From the NCBI RefSeq assembly GCF_028476545.1, contig NW_026732661.1, positions 186,001 through 250,000 of the forward strand: a stretch of 64,000 bases of DNA, written 5' to 3'. Numbering within the stretch: position 1 is the stretch's first letter; each line of letters opens with the position of its first letter. The notes under the pieces are model-generated. The model was not told the DNA's origin, searched no databases, and worked only from the letters and a program-made list of their open reading frames with translations. Shown here one piece after another: positions 35,384 through 55,655 of this stretch. The position numbers and the translations under genes were made by a program. Origin of the DNA: Physella acuta (lineage: Eukaryota > Mollusca > Gastropoda > Physidae).

Positions 35384-35597
35384 CAGAGGCGTAGCGACCC
35401 TTCCCGGCGCCTGGGGAAAAAATTTTCGATTTGCACCCCCCTCAAGATTTCGATTTGCACCCCCCTCAAACTTTCAATTTGCACCCCCCTAAGTCTTTCA
35501 ATTTATTTTTCCAACCCATTTTGGCGCCCCTTAAGGTCGGCGCCCGGGGACATATGTCCCTCCCCCCGCCCCCCCCCCCCCCCTCGCTACGCTACTG
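35384..35597. mobile_element. hAT-type MITE, CAGAGGCGTAGCGA ends
   Basis: Flanked by an exact 8-bp duplication ACAACAAG (35376-35383 and 35598-35605). It is the same family as 3754-4073 in opposite orientation, with fewer internal GATTTGCACC units. It is inserted in the 3.3-kb inverted-repeat element. Confidence 0.88.
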
Positions 35598-35882
35598 ACA
35601 ACAAGTCATAATGTAAAAAATTACGCTTCACTCTGCCTTATCTAAGATCTCTAACCATAATTTTGACAACATTAAATGTTTGTCATCATTTATATATATA
35701 CGGAGAGACAAAATGTATTATCCACCAGCTTCCCTAGTAAAACATCATCTAAAACAATGAACCAGTCCACCCCTTAAGTGCGTGTTGTCATTGTGGTCCA
35801 TCGCAAGTCTCCACCTGCCAGACACATTTTGGTTATCCTTTGTTGTCAAATTGTCAATATCAAATACCCAAGTGAGTGATAT

Positions 35883-35946
35883 GGGGTTGTCCATAAATGA
35901 TGTCACATATGATTTGCTACGGGAGTGAGTAAAGATTTGTGACGTC
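35883..35946. mobile_element. Half copy of the GGGGTC foldback MITE
   Basis: The left terminus GGGGTTGTCCATAAATGATG is clear, and a GTGACGTCA piece lies about 55 bp downstream. The interior is largely missing. Confidence 0.5.
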
Positions 35947-37310
35947 AACTCAAGCGGCTCCGCAGTTTATGACGTGTCGGTCTCATGAAAGGAGGTGAAC
36001 GGGGAAAATACCTAGGTGGTTGACAGAGAACCTCTATAATGCTTTGTTCAATCAAAATAACGATAAATAAGCATTAATATACGTAAACCTTGCTCATCAA
36101 AAATGTTGCAAGCCTGCTAGTTTAAGACATTTTGCAAAACGGCCTCAACACATTATCCCCGTCAAAAAGGCTTGCTACCAAATGCCTGCCGACGAATAAG
36201 CCGCGTCTAATGCGGGGCGTTAGGAATACGGCCATTAGCATGGGCCGCGTTAGAGCACCAGTAGGCTATCGCGCTTTGTAAGATGATACTTAAATTCAAT
36301 TTCGCTAAACAGCGCGAAAATTTAGTAATGTTCCGTCGTTTGAGGACATTTATTTTCTTGGACTTAAATTGAAATATCATGTTGACTGTCTGGCTCTTAA
36401 TTTCCAAATATCACTTTTAATGTATCAAGATTCAGAACTATAATTTACTTTAATATAAGTGTCATCGTTTATTGTGCTTTTTATAAAGTGCAGAGCAGCT
36501 TCAAAATCGGACGGCCATCCTGTTTTCACCAAGCTTCTTTTGGAGCTTAATATGGGTAGTCTAGTTCTATACGGTGAGAGCTTAATACATTTTTAAAGGG
36601 CCGAAAGTCTCAAGACAGCAGAAATAACCACGTACGTTTAAATGGACGAGTGATAGATGTGTTAGGGGCTGTTTAATGAACACCAACTTATGTAATCAAA
36701 TTAAACGTCGCATAAGCGTCAAAACGGCAGTGCTTGTTTGTATTTTTCTATAAAATTAGCCTAACGGTCGGTGGTACCGGTATATGACATCACGCGCGAG
36801 CGTTAACTCGGGTGACGATGTGCTAAGTGGGGGAATGAAAAGGTGGGGTTCAAGAAATGCGACCCAGCATGCTTTTTACATTTCTTGACCCTTCTTAATA
36901 GTTCTATCGTCCCCACTGAGAAAATGGATCACCAATGAATGACGCGTCATACTTCTACAGTTGGTCTTTCTCCCACAACCATCCCCTGTTTTCACTAAAC
37001 AAAAACCAGACCTGTCTCCAAAATCATATCGCTGAGTTCTACTCAACCTCTCCCCACCACAAATCACAATTTCTATATGAAACAATATGTTCATATGTTT
37101 GTTCTGTAATAATGCACGCTGTCATTACTATCTTAAGAGCGACGTCATTTATGAGCGATCTAATATTGATTTGCTTACTGCAAATAAAGTGTTCAAAAGT
37201 TCGACCTCCCAACAATTGTTGTGGTCTTGGATACACACTATTAAGTCTGATAAGGTTTATTAGTCATTCATGTCAACTATATTTTAAAAAAAAAGAAAAA
37301 TTACTATACA

Positions 37311-37756
37311 GGGGGTCATCCATAAATGTAAATGATGTCACGCTTTTTTTGACGATCTTTACCTCCCCCCTCCCCTCCGTCACACGTCGTCACAAAAAGC
37401 CAGACCCCGCCCCCCTAAAATGACGTCACACCTTAGCCTACAACCCCCCCCCCCTCAAAATTGCAGTTGAATTGTTTTTAAACAGCTATGTTTTTCCAAA
37501 ATCTTGTCTGAACTCTGTCAAAACTGTTTTAATACATTATAATAACAATTGATTAATTGTTATTATAATGTATTAAAACAGTTTTTTAAAACGCAAAATA
37601 ACGTCTAAAATTCGTTTTCTAACATTACTTTTTTAAAATGCAAAAGTGTGACGTCGCACCATCTGAACCCCTCCCCCTCCCCCTCATCACACAACGTCAC
37701 AAAATTACGGACCCCCCTCCCCCCTACGAGTGTGACGTCATTTATGGACGACCCCC
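37311..37756. mobile_element. GGGGTC foldback MITE with long central palindrome
   Basis: The inverted ends are GGGGGTCATCCATAAATG and CATTTATGGACGACCCCC. The centre is a near-ideal hairpin with 31-bp arms (37520-37550 and 37555-37585) and a 4-nt loop. It is nested inside the 3.3-kb GGTAAAA-family element. Confidence 0.85.
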
Positions 37757-38076
37757 GGCATATATTAAAACAATACAAAACAATCATATTAAACCACAAA
37801 ATCAACACAAAAGACATGCGAATAGACAATTTATTGTTTTTAAAACATGGCCGCTGCTTGTATTTCCTCATTGTTGTCTCGAACGGGGTAGTTTAAAGTT
37901 TATTCCAGGATATTTATGACTGGTTTGGTCTTGGATTGTGATTTGTTATTCAATTATCTGTTATGTTATGTAAAATATGACATAAATATGGCCAAATGAA
38001 AGAAATATTCATTAGTTACCTTCATCGCACATTACTAGCTACGTTGGAATTTACGACGCTAAACTAAGATTTTACC

Positions 38077-38910
38077 TAGTATAGTATTAGACAGTATAGT
38101 AGTTATACTATATTTATAGACAGTTTATAACTTTATTAATAGACGTCTAGTAGTTAACTTACAGGCACTCAGGCTCAGGTGTTAGTGTTGTCAAGTCAAG
38201 AAGTAAAGTATTATATTTATACTCTGATACTTATTACTTTACTATGTATCGATACTAAATACTAATGCTTTCTTTTTCTATATTTTCATAAAGTGACAGA
38301 CCAGTCCATTAAATTTGATAGCGTGTGATTATTTATTTACATTATTATTGTCAGTCACTCAGAGTGAGTTGAATTACCCCACTCGCAAGGTTGATCTAGG
38401 AACTATAATAAACAGTTGGTAGTTACTGCCCTTGGGAAAGCCCCACATATTGGGAAATCTATCTTGTTTAGAAGATCCACTCACGCAAACTAGGCAAGGG
38501 TAGCCACAACATAATAGTTTTTTTTTAATTCAACCATTTTCAAAAGTCCTAATCCAATATATCTTATAACTAAATCTTAATATAATTATTTTATGGTCAA
38601 ATAAAAGTGCATAAAGACCTTTTTTTTCAAGCTTGTAGAGAGTCAACAGTATTAGAAACTGTAAGAAAATCACGGCGCCCCACGTTTTTCATCGCTTATA
38701 CTAGTAGAGTGATCGCTTTTGCATTATTGTGATGTATAGCATTTATTTTCTACTTTTTAGTTCAATCAGAAAACGTGGGTTTTTTAAAACTTTTTTAATG
38801 ATTATTATTTAACTACAAAGAACGAGGTTTTCCAGATAAGCCCCGCCACTTTTTTTGCCAGCTCCAATGTAATACACACAAACAACTTAGGGTTAGGGTT
38901 AAGATTAAAG
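38077..38910. other. Intergenic AT-rich sequence
   Basis: No gene or classified repeat is recognised. A GGGTTAGGGTTA pair occurs at about 38890-38901; it is too short to call a telomeric repeat. Confidence 0.4.
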
Positions 38911-39084
38911 CAGAGTTTCTTCCAGGTATCTCTTCGGGCTCAGCCCCCCCCCCTCGAACGAAATGGAATTTATATATAAAATATATGCTTTTAACAGTGT
39001 CTTCCCCCCCCCCCCCCCCACGAAAATTTTAAGTGCCCCCCCCCCCCCTCTCCACTCGGAGAAAAAAGTTTGGAAGAAACACTG
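38911..39084. mobile_element. hAT-type MITE, CAGTGTTTCTTCCAG family
   Basis: Starts CAGAGTTTCTTCCAG and ends TGGAAGAAACACTG. The flanks GATTAAAG (38903-38910) and GATTAAAT (39085-39092) match at 7 of 8 bases. Poly-C tracts lie inside. Confidence 0.85.
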
Positions 39085-39853
39085 GATTAAATACAGACTT
39101 TTTCATTCAAATTATATTCAAATACTCCATTTTGTTCAAATAAAATGTGCATGTACTGATATTGAAAACTGATCTTCATTTTAAATAACTAATTAGACTC
39201 TAAGGCCAAAGCTAGGTGATAACATTCAGTGTAAAGCTGGAACTGGTGATGGTGATTTTAAAGACGGGCTTAACTAATTGAGTACCTCCTTTAGCATTTT
39301 CGGGGTAAGCAGTCTAGCTTTTGACTGTTATTTTTGTAGAAAAGTAATTATAGTTCAAAGTTACTTTAAAAAAAAACTTTACAACAATACAACAGCTTGG
39401 TGTTTATATTTTATTTTATATTAAACAAAAGTAAATGTAAAATAACAATGTGGAAAATGGGGTTTTCAACATACACAAAAAGACAGGCATTAGTAATTTA
39501 CTGCCTTAAAGTTAAAATATTACAAATAATTTGATTTCAAACATGGAAGGTAAACCAGTATTTCAGCTAAAGAACACAAAAGTGTAACAAGTTTTAAAAT
39601 CCAAAAGCATTTCTCTACAGGTTCAAAATTTAGTTTTAGCAAATAAATGCAACAACAATAAAAAAAAAAGTAATACTGAGAAAATCACACCTAATTTCCA
39701 ATATAGTTTTTTTACCTGTACAGATTTGACATTGCTCAAACATGTTTCATTTAATTTACAATGAACTGTATGCTATGGCCTATATTTACAGCCATGCTTG
39801 AAATGCTTAAAAACAAGTTTACAAAATCATTTAATGAAAGTCAGCAAAATGTA

Positions 39854-41548
<1,695 letters not shown>

Positions 41549-43396
41549 CTAATGGAAAATTACACACCAACAGCTAAAAGTACAAAAAAAAAACTATTTT
41601 AAAATGTAAATGCAACAGAGCCTATCAATTTTTCTATTCCATCTAGCTCGTAGGACTACATCAGGATGATGCCTATAAAGATTAATTTATAGTAGTAGGC
41701 TTATATTAATTAATAATCTTATTATTACTGGATTAGGCCTATAATACTAATAGTTCGGCTAGATTAGTATGTAATTTACATAGTAACGCAGCTGGCTAAA
41801 AGACTAAAACTGCTGTTTTTTTTTAAATATTTAATATTGATTAGCCCCTAATGCCTAAAATTATTAGCCTATATATATAGTATACACTATATACTATATT
41901 ATATAGCCTATAGAATAGATAGATAGGCCTAACTAATAAAAAAAAAAGTAACTATTAACTAACTAATTAATAAATGCTAAATAATAATATTCAAATATTA
42001 GTTAGGCTACCTAGTTGTTTTTTTTTTTTACATTAGTGTCATTAGTGACTCATTAGTCTCTTATCTTAGGTCTACCCTTTCGGCTTTGACTTTTTTAGTC
42101 ACTTCACTTAGGCTTACATAGGTCTTAGATTAATTACTACTTAATGTTTAAGTTTAATAATTATTAATATTATTATTAATTATATTAAATTTAGGTCCTG
42201 ACTGTTAGGACTGTCTCATCATGATCATGTATGTTCTGTGTACTGTGTACGGTTGTGTGTAGTCAAGTTGTCAACGTATTCTTAGTCTTCTTAATATATT
42301 ATATAATAAATACAATAGGTAATCTATCGTTTTGGGTACGTAAAATCGCCCGCGGCTATTTATGTACGAAAACGTTACCTCATTGTCAAGGCTTTAATAG
42401 AAGTATATTGTCATACTTTTGTGTCAAATATTATAGGTAAATGAATAATAAACCTAAATCAATGGCAAAATATATCGATATTGGCCAGAAATTAACTTTA
42501 AACAGCAGTGTCTGAGAGCAAGATTTGCTATATAAACAGCAGCCATTTGTAAAATAGAGTGGCTTCCCCCTGAATCTGGCGCTAAAAGCTTATAAAAATA
42601 AAACTTAGACAAGATGGCTGCTATAGTAAATGAGCATGGTTGCATCTGTTGGAAACATCGCTAGTCTTCATTTATTACGGAAAAGTTTTAATTCAATTGT
42701 TTAAAAACAGGTACATAAATGAATCAAGGAAACATTTTTGAATTTTTTAAAACATAAATCTTCCTCAAAATGTGAAATAATTACTAAAATTTAAGGAGTC
42801 ACCTGTTTTTCACATTACAAATCGCGGGCGATTTTACGTACCCAAAACGATAGATATTAGATATTTGTCAATTTGATATTAGATTACCATAAAATTTAAA
42901 AATAGATCTACGTCTTTGCTTTTGTTAGTTAAAAGAATGCTCCCAGGCAGTTTGGCCTACTCCCAGTTACAATTCAATATACATTCTAATCTAGTTTCTA
43001 GACACTGAGAGATCTGATCTAGAATCTACATCTAGATCATAGTTTTGTACGGTTTTCAAATAATAAAGACGAATCTCGTAAGTGAAAGTGAAAGTAACAT
43101 CAGTGCCAGGAAAGTAATACAGTTTACATTCATTTTTAAGATAATAAAATATTTTACCTAATTAGGCCTACAATTAATTGGCCTATTTTTCATATTTGTT
43201 ATGTTCTATTGATTTTACTTATTAATGTATTAAAAGCAATTTTAAAAATGTAATGTTTTATTTATAGATCTAAATCTAGATTTTATGTAAGTTAGCGAAA
43301 ACAACTAAAACTTAGATCCAACAATTTTATGAACTTATTTGGCAAGCAGAAGTAGAATTAAAAACTGTAAACAGAACTCCTAAAATACATCAACAC
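41549..43396. other. Divergent promoter region between the unrecognised gene and KRI1
   Basis: AT-rich, with an inverted-repeat element at 42318-42888 and a CTAG-rich stretch near 42990-43035. No coding exon is supported. Promoters for both flanking genes should lie here. Confidence 0.4.
42318..42888. mobile_element. Short inverted-repeat element, possible GGTAAAA-family relative
   Basis: A perfect 33-bp inverted pair (about 42322-42354 and 42826-42858; contains GGGTACGTAAAATCGCCCGC) surrounds about 470 bp. Extending to GGTAATC on the left and GATTACC on the right gives GG ends with flanks that match at 6 of 8 bases. Its interior shares AACAGCAGCCAT and a TAGAGTGGCTTCCC-like block with the 3.3-kb element. 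The exact ends are uncertain. Confidence 0.6.
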
Positions 43397-50327
<6,931 letters not shown>

Positions 50328-50996
50328 GGTCTCACTGATGTAATGTTTCTGCTGTTTTTGTCCTTCTAATGATAATATTAAAGTAATATTTTTATGTTTG
50401 ATATGTTGTCTTAGTTCTTACTGTAACTAATTTTATTTAAGTTGGCTTAGCCTAGCTTTGTGGGGAAAATTTTTAAAAAGGATTTAAGTTAACAAACTAC
50501 ATGCTTAAAAAGATAAGAATCCTTTGAGGAGTAATGTCATTATTTGATGGATCATCCTAAATAGATGCTCAGTGGTTTGTTACAAAAGGTTTTTAAGTTG
50601 CGTCAACATTGTTCTCTGTTATCCATTTGGATATGGAACGGTGTGGTCAAACAGTAGAGTTCATGACTTCTAACCCAAAAGTATCGAGTTGGGATCCTGG
50701 ACTGGAGTCTATGCCATCCAGCTCAGACAGGCACCTCACTTGCGTTTAAGAAAGTGGCTAACCACACTATGCCTTCGTATGCTGAGGTCACCTGACTCAG
50801 GAAAGTGGCTAACCACACTATGCCTTCATATGCTGAGGTCACAGAACTGTGGTCTACCCAATGGACTTACAGGTTCAAAGGATAACTTGACTTTTTTTTA
50901 ATATGTCAATTAGGATAAAAACTTTAATAACACCTTTGGGATTTATTGCAGCTTTTTAAAACAAATGATAATTAGAGCAAAAATAAAAAGTCTAAA
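50328..50996. other. KRI1 3' flank with a SINE
   Basis: The KRI1 3' UTR with ATTAAA at 50377 is followed by AT-rich sequence and a family-A SINE at about 50628-50870. No other gene is seen. Confidence 0.5.
50628..50870 (+). repeat. tRNA-derived SINE, family A, with internal duplication
   Basis: The diverged head has GTGTGGTCAAACAGTAGAG as A-box and ATCGAGTTGGGATCC at the B-box position. A stretch with GGAAAGTGGCTAACCACACT and ATGCTGAGGTCAC is present twice in tandem. Confidence 0.7.
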
Positions 50997-51404
50997 GGGT
51001 CATCCATAAATGACATCACGCTTTTTTGGACGATTTTTACCTCCCCTCCGTCACACAATGTCACAAAAAGCCAGACCCCCCCCCCCCCCTAAAATGACGT
51101 CACACCTCCTCTTACAACCCTCCTCAAAATAGCAGTTGTATTTTTCTTTAAACATCGATGTTTTTCCAAAATCTTGTCTGAACTCTGTCAACATGAAGTA
51201 TTTTAATTGATTCCTATTACAATTTATTAAAACAATTTTCTAATATGCGAAATAACGGCTAATACTATACTCATTTTGTATCATTGCTTTTTTATAATGC
51301 AAAAGTATGACGTCACAACATCTGAACCCTACCTCATCACACACTGTCACAAAATTACGGACCCCCCTCCACCCTACGAGTGACGTCATTTATGGACGAC
51401 CCCC
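50997..51404. mobile_element. GGGGTC foldback MITE
   Basis: The inverted ends are GGGTCATCCATAAATGACAT and CATTTATGGACGACCCCC. It shares AAACATCGATGTTTTTCCAA and TCTTGTCTGAACTCTGTCAA blocks with the other copies. It lies about 670 bp after the KRI1 stop. Confidence 0.82.
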
Positions 51405-51819
51405 TAATCTTTCATAAGCCCAAGTATATTAAAGAGCTTTATTTAGTTCTAGCTTCCTCCCGTGGTTTTTGCTTCTCTCAACATTTACTTGAAATTAATA
51501 AATTACAGAGTTATGCTACAGATGATAAAATTCCCCCCCCCCCCCCCACTCTAACACAGCCTTTAAAATGGGTTTAGCTGAATCAGTATGGGGTACACAC
51601 TCATTAAAAAATGGCAATATTGAGTCTTCTCTTTACTGTGAATAGATTAACCAGTCAACTTGCCTCTATGCTGCAAGAACAATGGGGCTTAGTGTGTCAT
51701 ACATAACTATGTGAATATGTAACCCCATACATAACACTATGGATACGTAGCCAACATACATAACAGTATGAAAATGAAACCCACATACAAAACACTATGA
51801 AAACGTAACCTATGCTGAT

Positions 51820-52025
51820 CAGAGTTTCTTCCAGGCATCTCTTCGGGGGGGCGAAGCCCCCCCGAAAATTTTTTACCGCCCCCCCGAACGAAATGAAATT
51901 TATATAATTTATATAGAAAATATATACTTTTAACAGTGTCCGCCCCCCCCCCCGAAGAAAGTTTACCGCCCCCCCCCCGAAGATTTCAAGTGCCCCCCGG
52001 AGAAAAAAGTCTGGAAGAAACACTG
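51820..52025. mobile_element. hAT-type MITE, CAGTGTTTCTTCCAG family
   Basis: Flanked by an exact 8-bp duplication ATGCTGAT (51812-51819 and 52026-52033). The ends are CAGAGTTTCTTCCAG and CTGGAAGAAACACTG, with poly-C tracts inside. Confidence 0.92.
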
Positions 52026-52033
52026 ATGCTGAT

Positions 52034-52669
52034 TCACCCTGTTTAATTGTTTCGGGTAAATTTTTCAAAATTAAATATTTTATAAGCTCAACTTTAATTT
52101 GAATTTCAGGCCTACATGTTTAATTGTTTATGCTATGTGATAACCATGTTCTACAATTAAGAACTAAGTTTGGCCGCCTTTTTAAACAAAACAAACACCA
52201 ACAGTTATTACAATAGATTCTAGAAGTAGAATTCACCCCCCCCTTCCCCGTGAGGGCATTGATATGCTTCAAGTGTATGCCTCAAATTGTTGTTAATCGT
52301 AGTGGAATGGGGTACCTTAGAGGCGGTGGCAAGCTTCCTCGTTCTGTGCAGAGGGGGGGGGGGGGGGCGGAGAACATCATTGCTTCCCCCCCCCCCCCCC
52401 CCCGCGACGAAATATATTATAATTTATACAGAAATTAATAAACTACTTTAACCAGTTTCCGAAAGTTTCAAGTGCCCCCTCGGAATTTTTTTTTATGAAC
52501 GACTTTTCTATAAACGTGCTTTTCACTAACGGTAAAAACAGTTCAGTGACGTCATTTCCCGTGCTCGACATTCTCCATTACCATTTATTGTCAAGTTAGG
52601 CTATCGTTTCTTTTCCAACTTGAACTCCCAGCTACCCATTTCATTTGTAGATCTAGAATCTAGACTAGT

Positions 52670-52671
<2 letters not shown>
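52034..52671. other. Repeat-like AT-rich sequence
   Basis: No gene. At about 52340-52490 there are poly-G and poly-C tracts with CGACGAAATATATTATAATT and TTTCAAGTGCCCCC, probably a diverged copy of the same MITE family without clear ends. Confidence 0.45.

Positions 52672-52767
<96 letters not shown>
52672..52767. repeat. (TA)n microsatellite
   Basis: Nearly pure TA repeat of about 95 bp. Confidence 0.97.
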
Positions 52768-52768
<1 letters not shown>

Positions 52769-52813
52769 GTTAAATCTTTCATTTTTTGTTGTTTAATATT
52801 TCCTAGATTTATG

Positions 52814-53040
52814 GCAGGGGTCCGCATGCGACCCGCGGTTCGCGGAGCCTTGATGCAAAGTGTTGCAATAAAGATATCCAAGGAACCCATTACTCCAGAC
52901 GAAATGAACACATTTTTAAAAAATATGGCCTGCCCTTTCGAAATTTCGTGGGCGAGAAACACGTGGGCGGAAGTGGAGACTATTTGTCAGAACAGGGCAG
53001 ATTTTTTTTTTTTAAGAAAAAAATAAAGAGGCTGAAAAGC
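52814..53040. mobile_element. Possible hAT-like fragment
   Basis: It starts CAGGGGTCCGCATGCGACCC, a terminus style seen in hAT elements. I find no matching right end. The small open frame through it has no recognisable domain. Confidence 0.3.
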
Positions 53041-53926
<886 letters not shown>

Positions 53927-53934
<8 letters not shown>

Positions 53935-54596
53935 GGGTAGGCCTAGCCACTAGTTACAAATCTGATAACGAACGATAAGCCGAGACGCAGTATTACAGTC
54001 TGACGCAACATAGCAGGTGGCTTATTGGATCGGACTGATAACAATCTCAAAGCCAACGCGTGCTATTTTGGGAAACGGTACGAGGGGATTCAGACAGCCT
54101 GTCAACTTTGATTGATAGGATGCAGATGTTATTTCACGGACTGTACGTTAGAACTGCGCAACTAGTGGTCGGAGACATCGAGTACAAGTATCGATTACGG
54201 AGGAATACAAGTACGAGGACGAGTACGGATACAAGGGATAAATAGGAGGGGACGGCTGAACTCGTTCTCTTCCCTCTTCATCGCTCGCTTTAGATCAGTC
54301 AGTCTGTGTGACATATCAAGTTGGTTATATTGTGTTAAGAAGGACAATAGACATGTGGATTCAGTTATATGAAGCCTAGTGAGGACTGTTAGGGGTCAGT
54401 TGATTCAGACTATTATTGTGAAACATTCCTGTTGATTCATTGTGTTATATGGAAGCATTTCTTGATTCATGTAATAAAAGGATCAATAGCGAACCTGCAT
54501 CTTCGAGTCTTTCTACTGTAGTCGATGTTGTGTAGCATGAGTGGTTCAACTCGTTACAATTGGCGTTGTCGGGCAGGATAGACTCGGGGAAGGTCA
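53927..54596 (+). repeat. Left LTR
   Basis: A 670-bp terminal repeat beginning TGTGAC and ending GGTCA, a short imperfect inverted terminus. Near 54470 it holds AATAAA. A shorter 632-bp reading ending at TTACA is also possible because a PBS-like TTGGCGTTGTCGGG follows it, but the (TA)n flanks on both sides favour 670 bp. Confidence 0.9.
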
Positions 54597-54782
54597 CATT
54601 TGGCGCTGCGATCAGGATGAATTCAACTAGACTTGCCGGTTGAGGCACCCATAGTCAACCTTGTGCATAACTGTGTTTTGTGTGTATGTGAATTCGGACA
54701 TTCAGGAACTGTGAAAATTGAGGAAAATTTTTTCATACACACACGGTAAGAAAGAACTCTTTTGTTTTACTTACGGGATAAA

Positions 54783-55655
54783 ATGTCTACTCTGGACGAG
54801 AAGCAGACCCATATAGTGGTCCTACCCAGAGAGTCCCACATTAACAAATTTTACGGGGACGGGGATCCAACTTTAACCAACAGGTTCAGTGAAGAGGTCA
54901 AAGCGGCCTGGGCCTCGAGAGGCATGTCACCAGAGGAAAGATTAAGACTGCTGATGGGCAGTATAGGAGAGACGGTCAGGGCAGAGGTCAAATGCCACGA
55001 TAAAACCATCCAATCAGATCCGGATAAGGTGCTGGATCTGATTATGGAGACCTTTGGGGAGAGACGGTCGGGATCGCAACTGCTGGCAGGGTTCGTAGGC
55101 TTAAGGCAGAGAATGGCGGAGAGTGTGATGGAGTACTCACACCGGATGAACAGGGCCTTTGATTCGGTAAAGGTCAAAACACCTGACATTGATGTGCGCC
55201 TACTGAGGGACCATTTCATCGAGGGGCTAGCAACCCCGATCCTAAGAAGAGAGTTGAAAGAGGAGGTCCACAAAGACCCGCAGTTGACCTTCCTTCAGGT
55301 CAGGAACTCAGCGATCCGCAGGTCCGAGGATGAGGACCAATCGAACTGTTCGGTGGACAAAGTCTCGGTGCCTGAACAGAGACAATCCCCACCCACAGGG
55401 GCCGACACGATGGAGACCATGATGGCTCAACTGTTGGCCCACCTAGATAAGGTTGACCAACGTTTGGAGAGGTTAGAAAGCAGGTCAACAGCTGAGAATC
55501 AGGAAAAGAACGGGACAAAACAGGGACGGGTTGGACGGCCGCGTCCTGCCAAGCCATCACTCCAATGGACGGCCGACGGTCGACCAATTTGTTTGTCTTG
55601 TTCACAACCCGGACATATGGCACGGTACTGCCAGGGAAACGGTCGTCCTCTGTAA
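54783..55655 (+). CDS. gag of the Ty3/gypsy element
   Basis: A 290-aa frame with a capsid-type region and a C-terminal CCHC zinc knuckle (CLSCSQPGHMARYC), as usual for Gag of this family. Its end overlaps the pol frame, which is in another frame; the family commonly uses ribosomal frameshifting here. Confidence 0.9.
   Translation: MSTLDEKQTHIVVLPRESHINKFYGDGDPTLTNRFSEEVKAAWASRGMSPEERLRLLMGSIGETVRAEVKCHDKTIQSDPDKVLDLIMETFGERRSGSQLLAGFVGLRQRMAESVMEYSHRMNRAFDSVKVKTPDIDVRLLRDHFIEGLATPILRRELKEEVHKDPQLTFLQVRNSAIRRSEDEDQSNCSVDKVSVPEQRQSPPTGADTMETMMAQLLAHLDKVDQRLERLESRSTAENQEKNGTKQGRVGRPRPAKPSLQWTADGRPICLSCSQPGHMARYCQGNGRPL

Larger units (their letters stand above)
34745..38076. mobile_element. GGTAAAA-family long inverted-repeat element (Merlin-like), 3.3 kb
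   Basis: Perfect 30-bp inverted ends (34745-34774 and 38047-38076; outermost bases GGTAAAATCTTAGTTTAGCG) continue as imperfect inverted similarity for about 80-100 bp. They are flanked by an exact 8-bp duplication TAGTATAG (34737-34744 and 38077-38084). The element holds other MITEs inserted later. No transposase frame is recognisable, so it looks non-autonomous or decayed. The ends resemble those of the element at 22589-23924. Confidence 0.8.

Noticed and set aside
36875-37425. 162-aa open frame inside the 3.3-kb element as a transposase
   Set aside because: No DDE-type or other domain features; it runs into the GGGGTC MITE and has the composition of non-coding sequence.
38888-38902. Interstitial telomere repeat
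   Set aside because: Only two GGGTTA units; too short to support.
53927-54558. A 632-bp LTR ending in TTACA with a third partial repeat downstream
   Set aside because: The repeat continues for 38 more bases at both sides and then meets (TA)n on the right, matching the (TA)n on the left, so 670-bp LTRs ending in GGTCA explain the flanks more simply.
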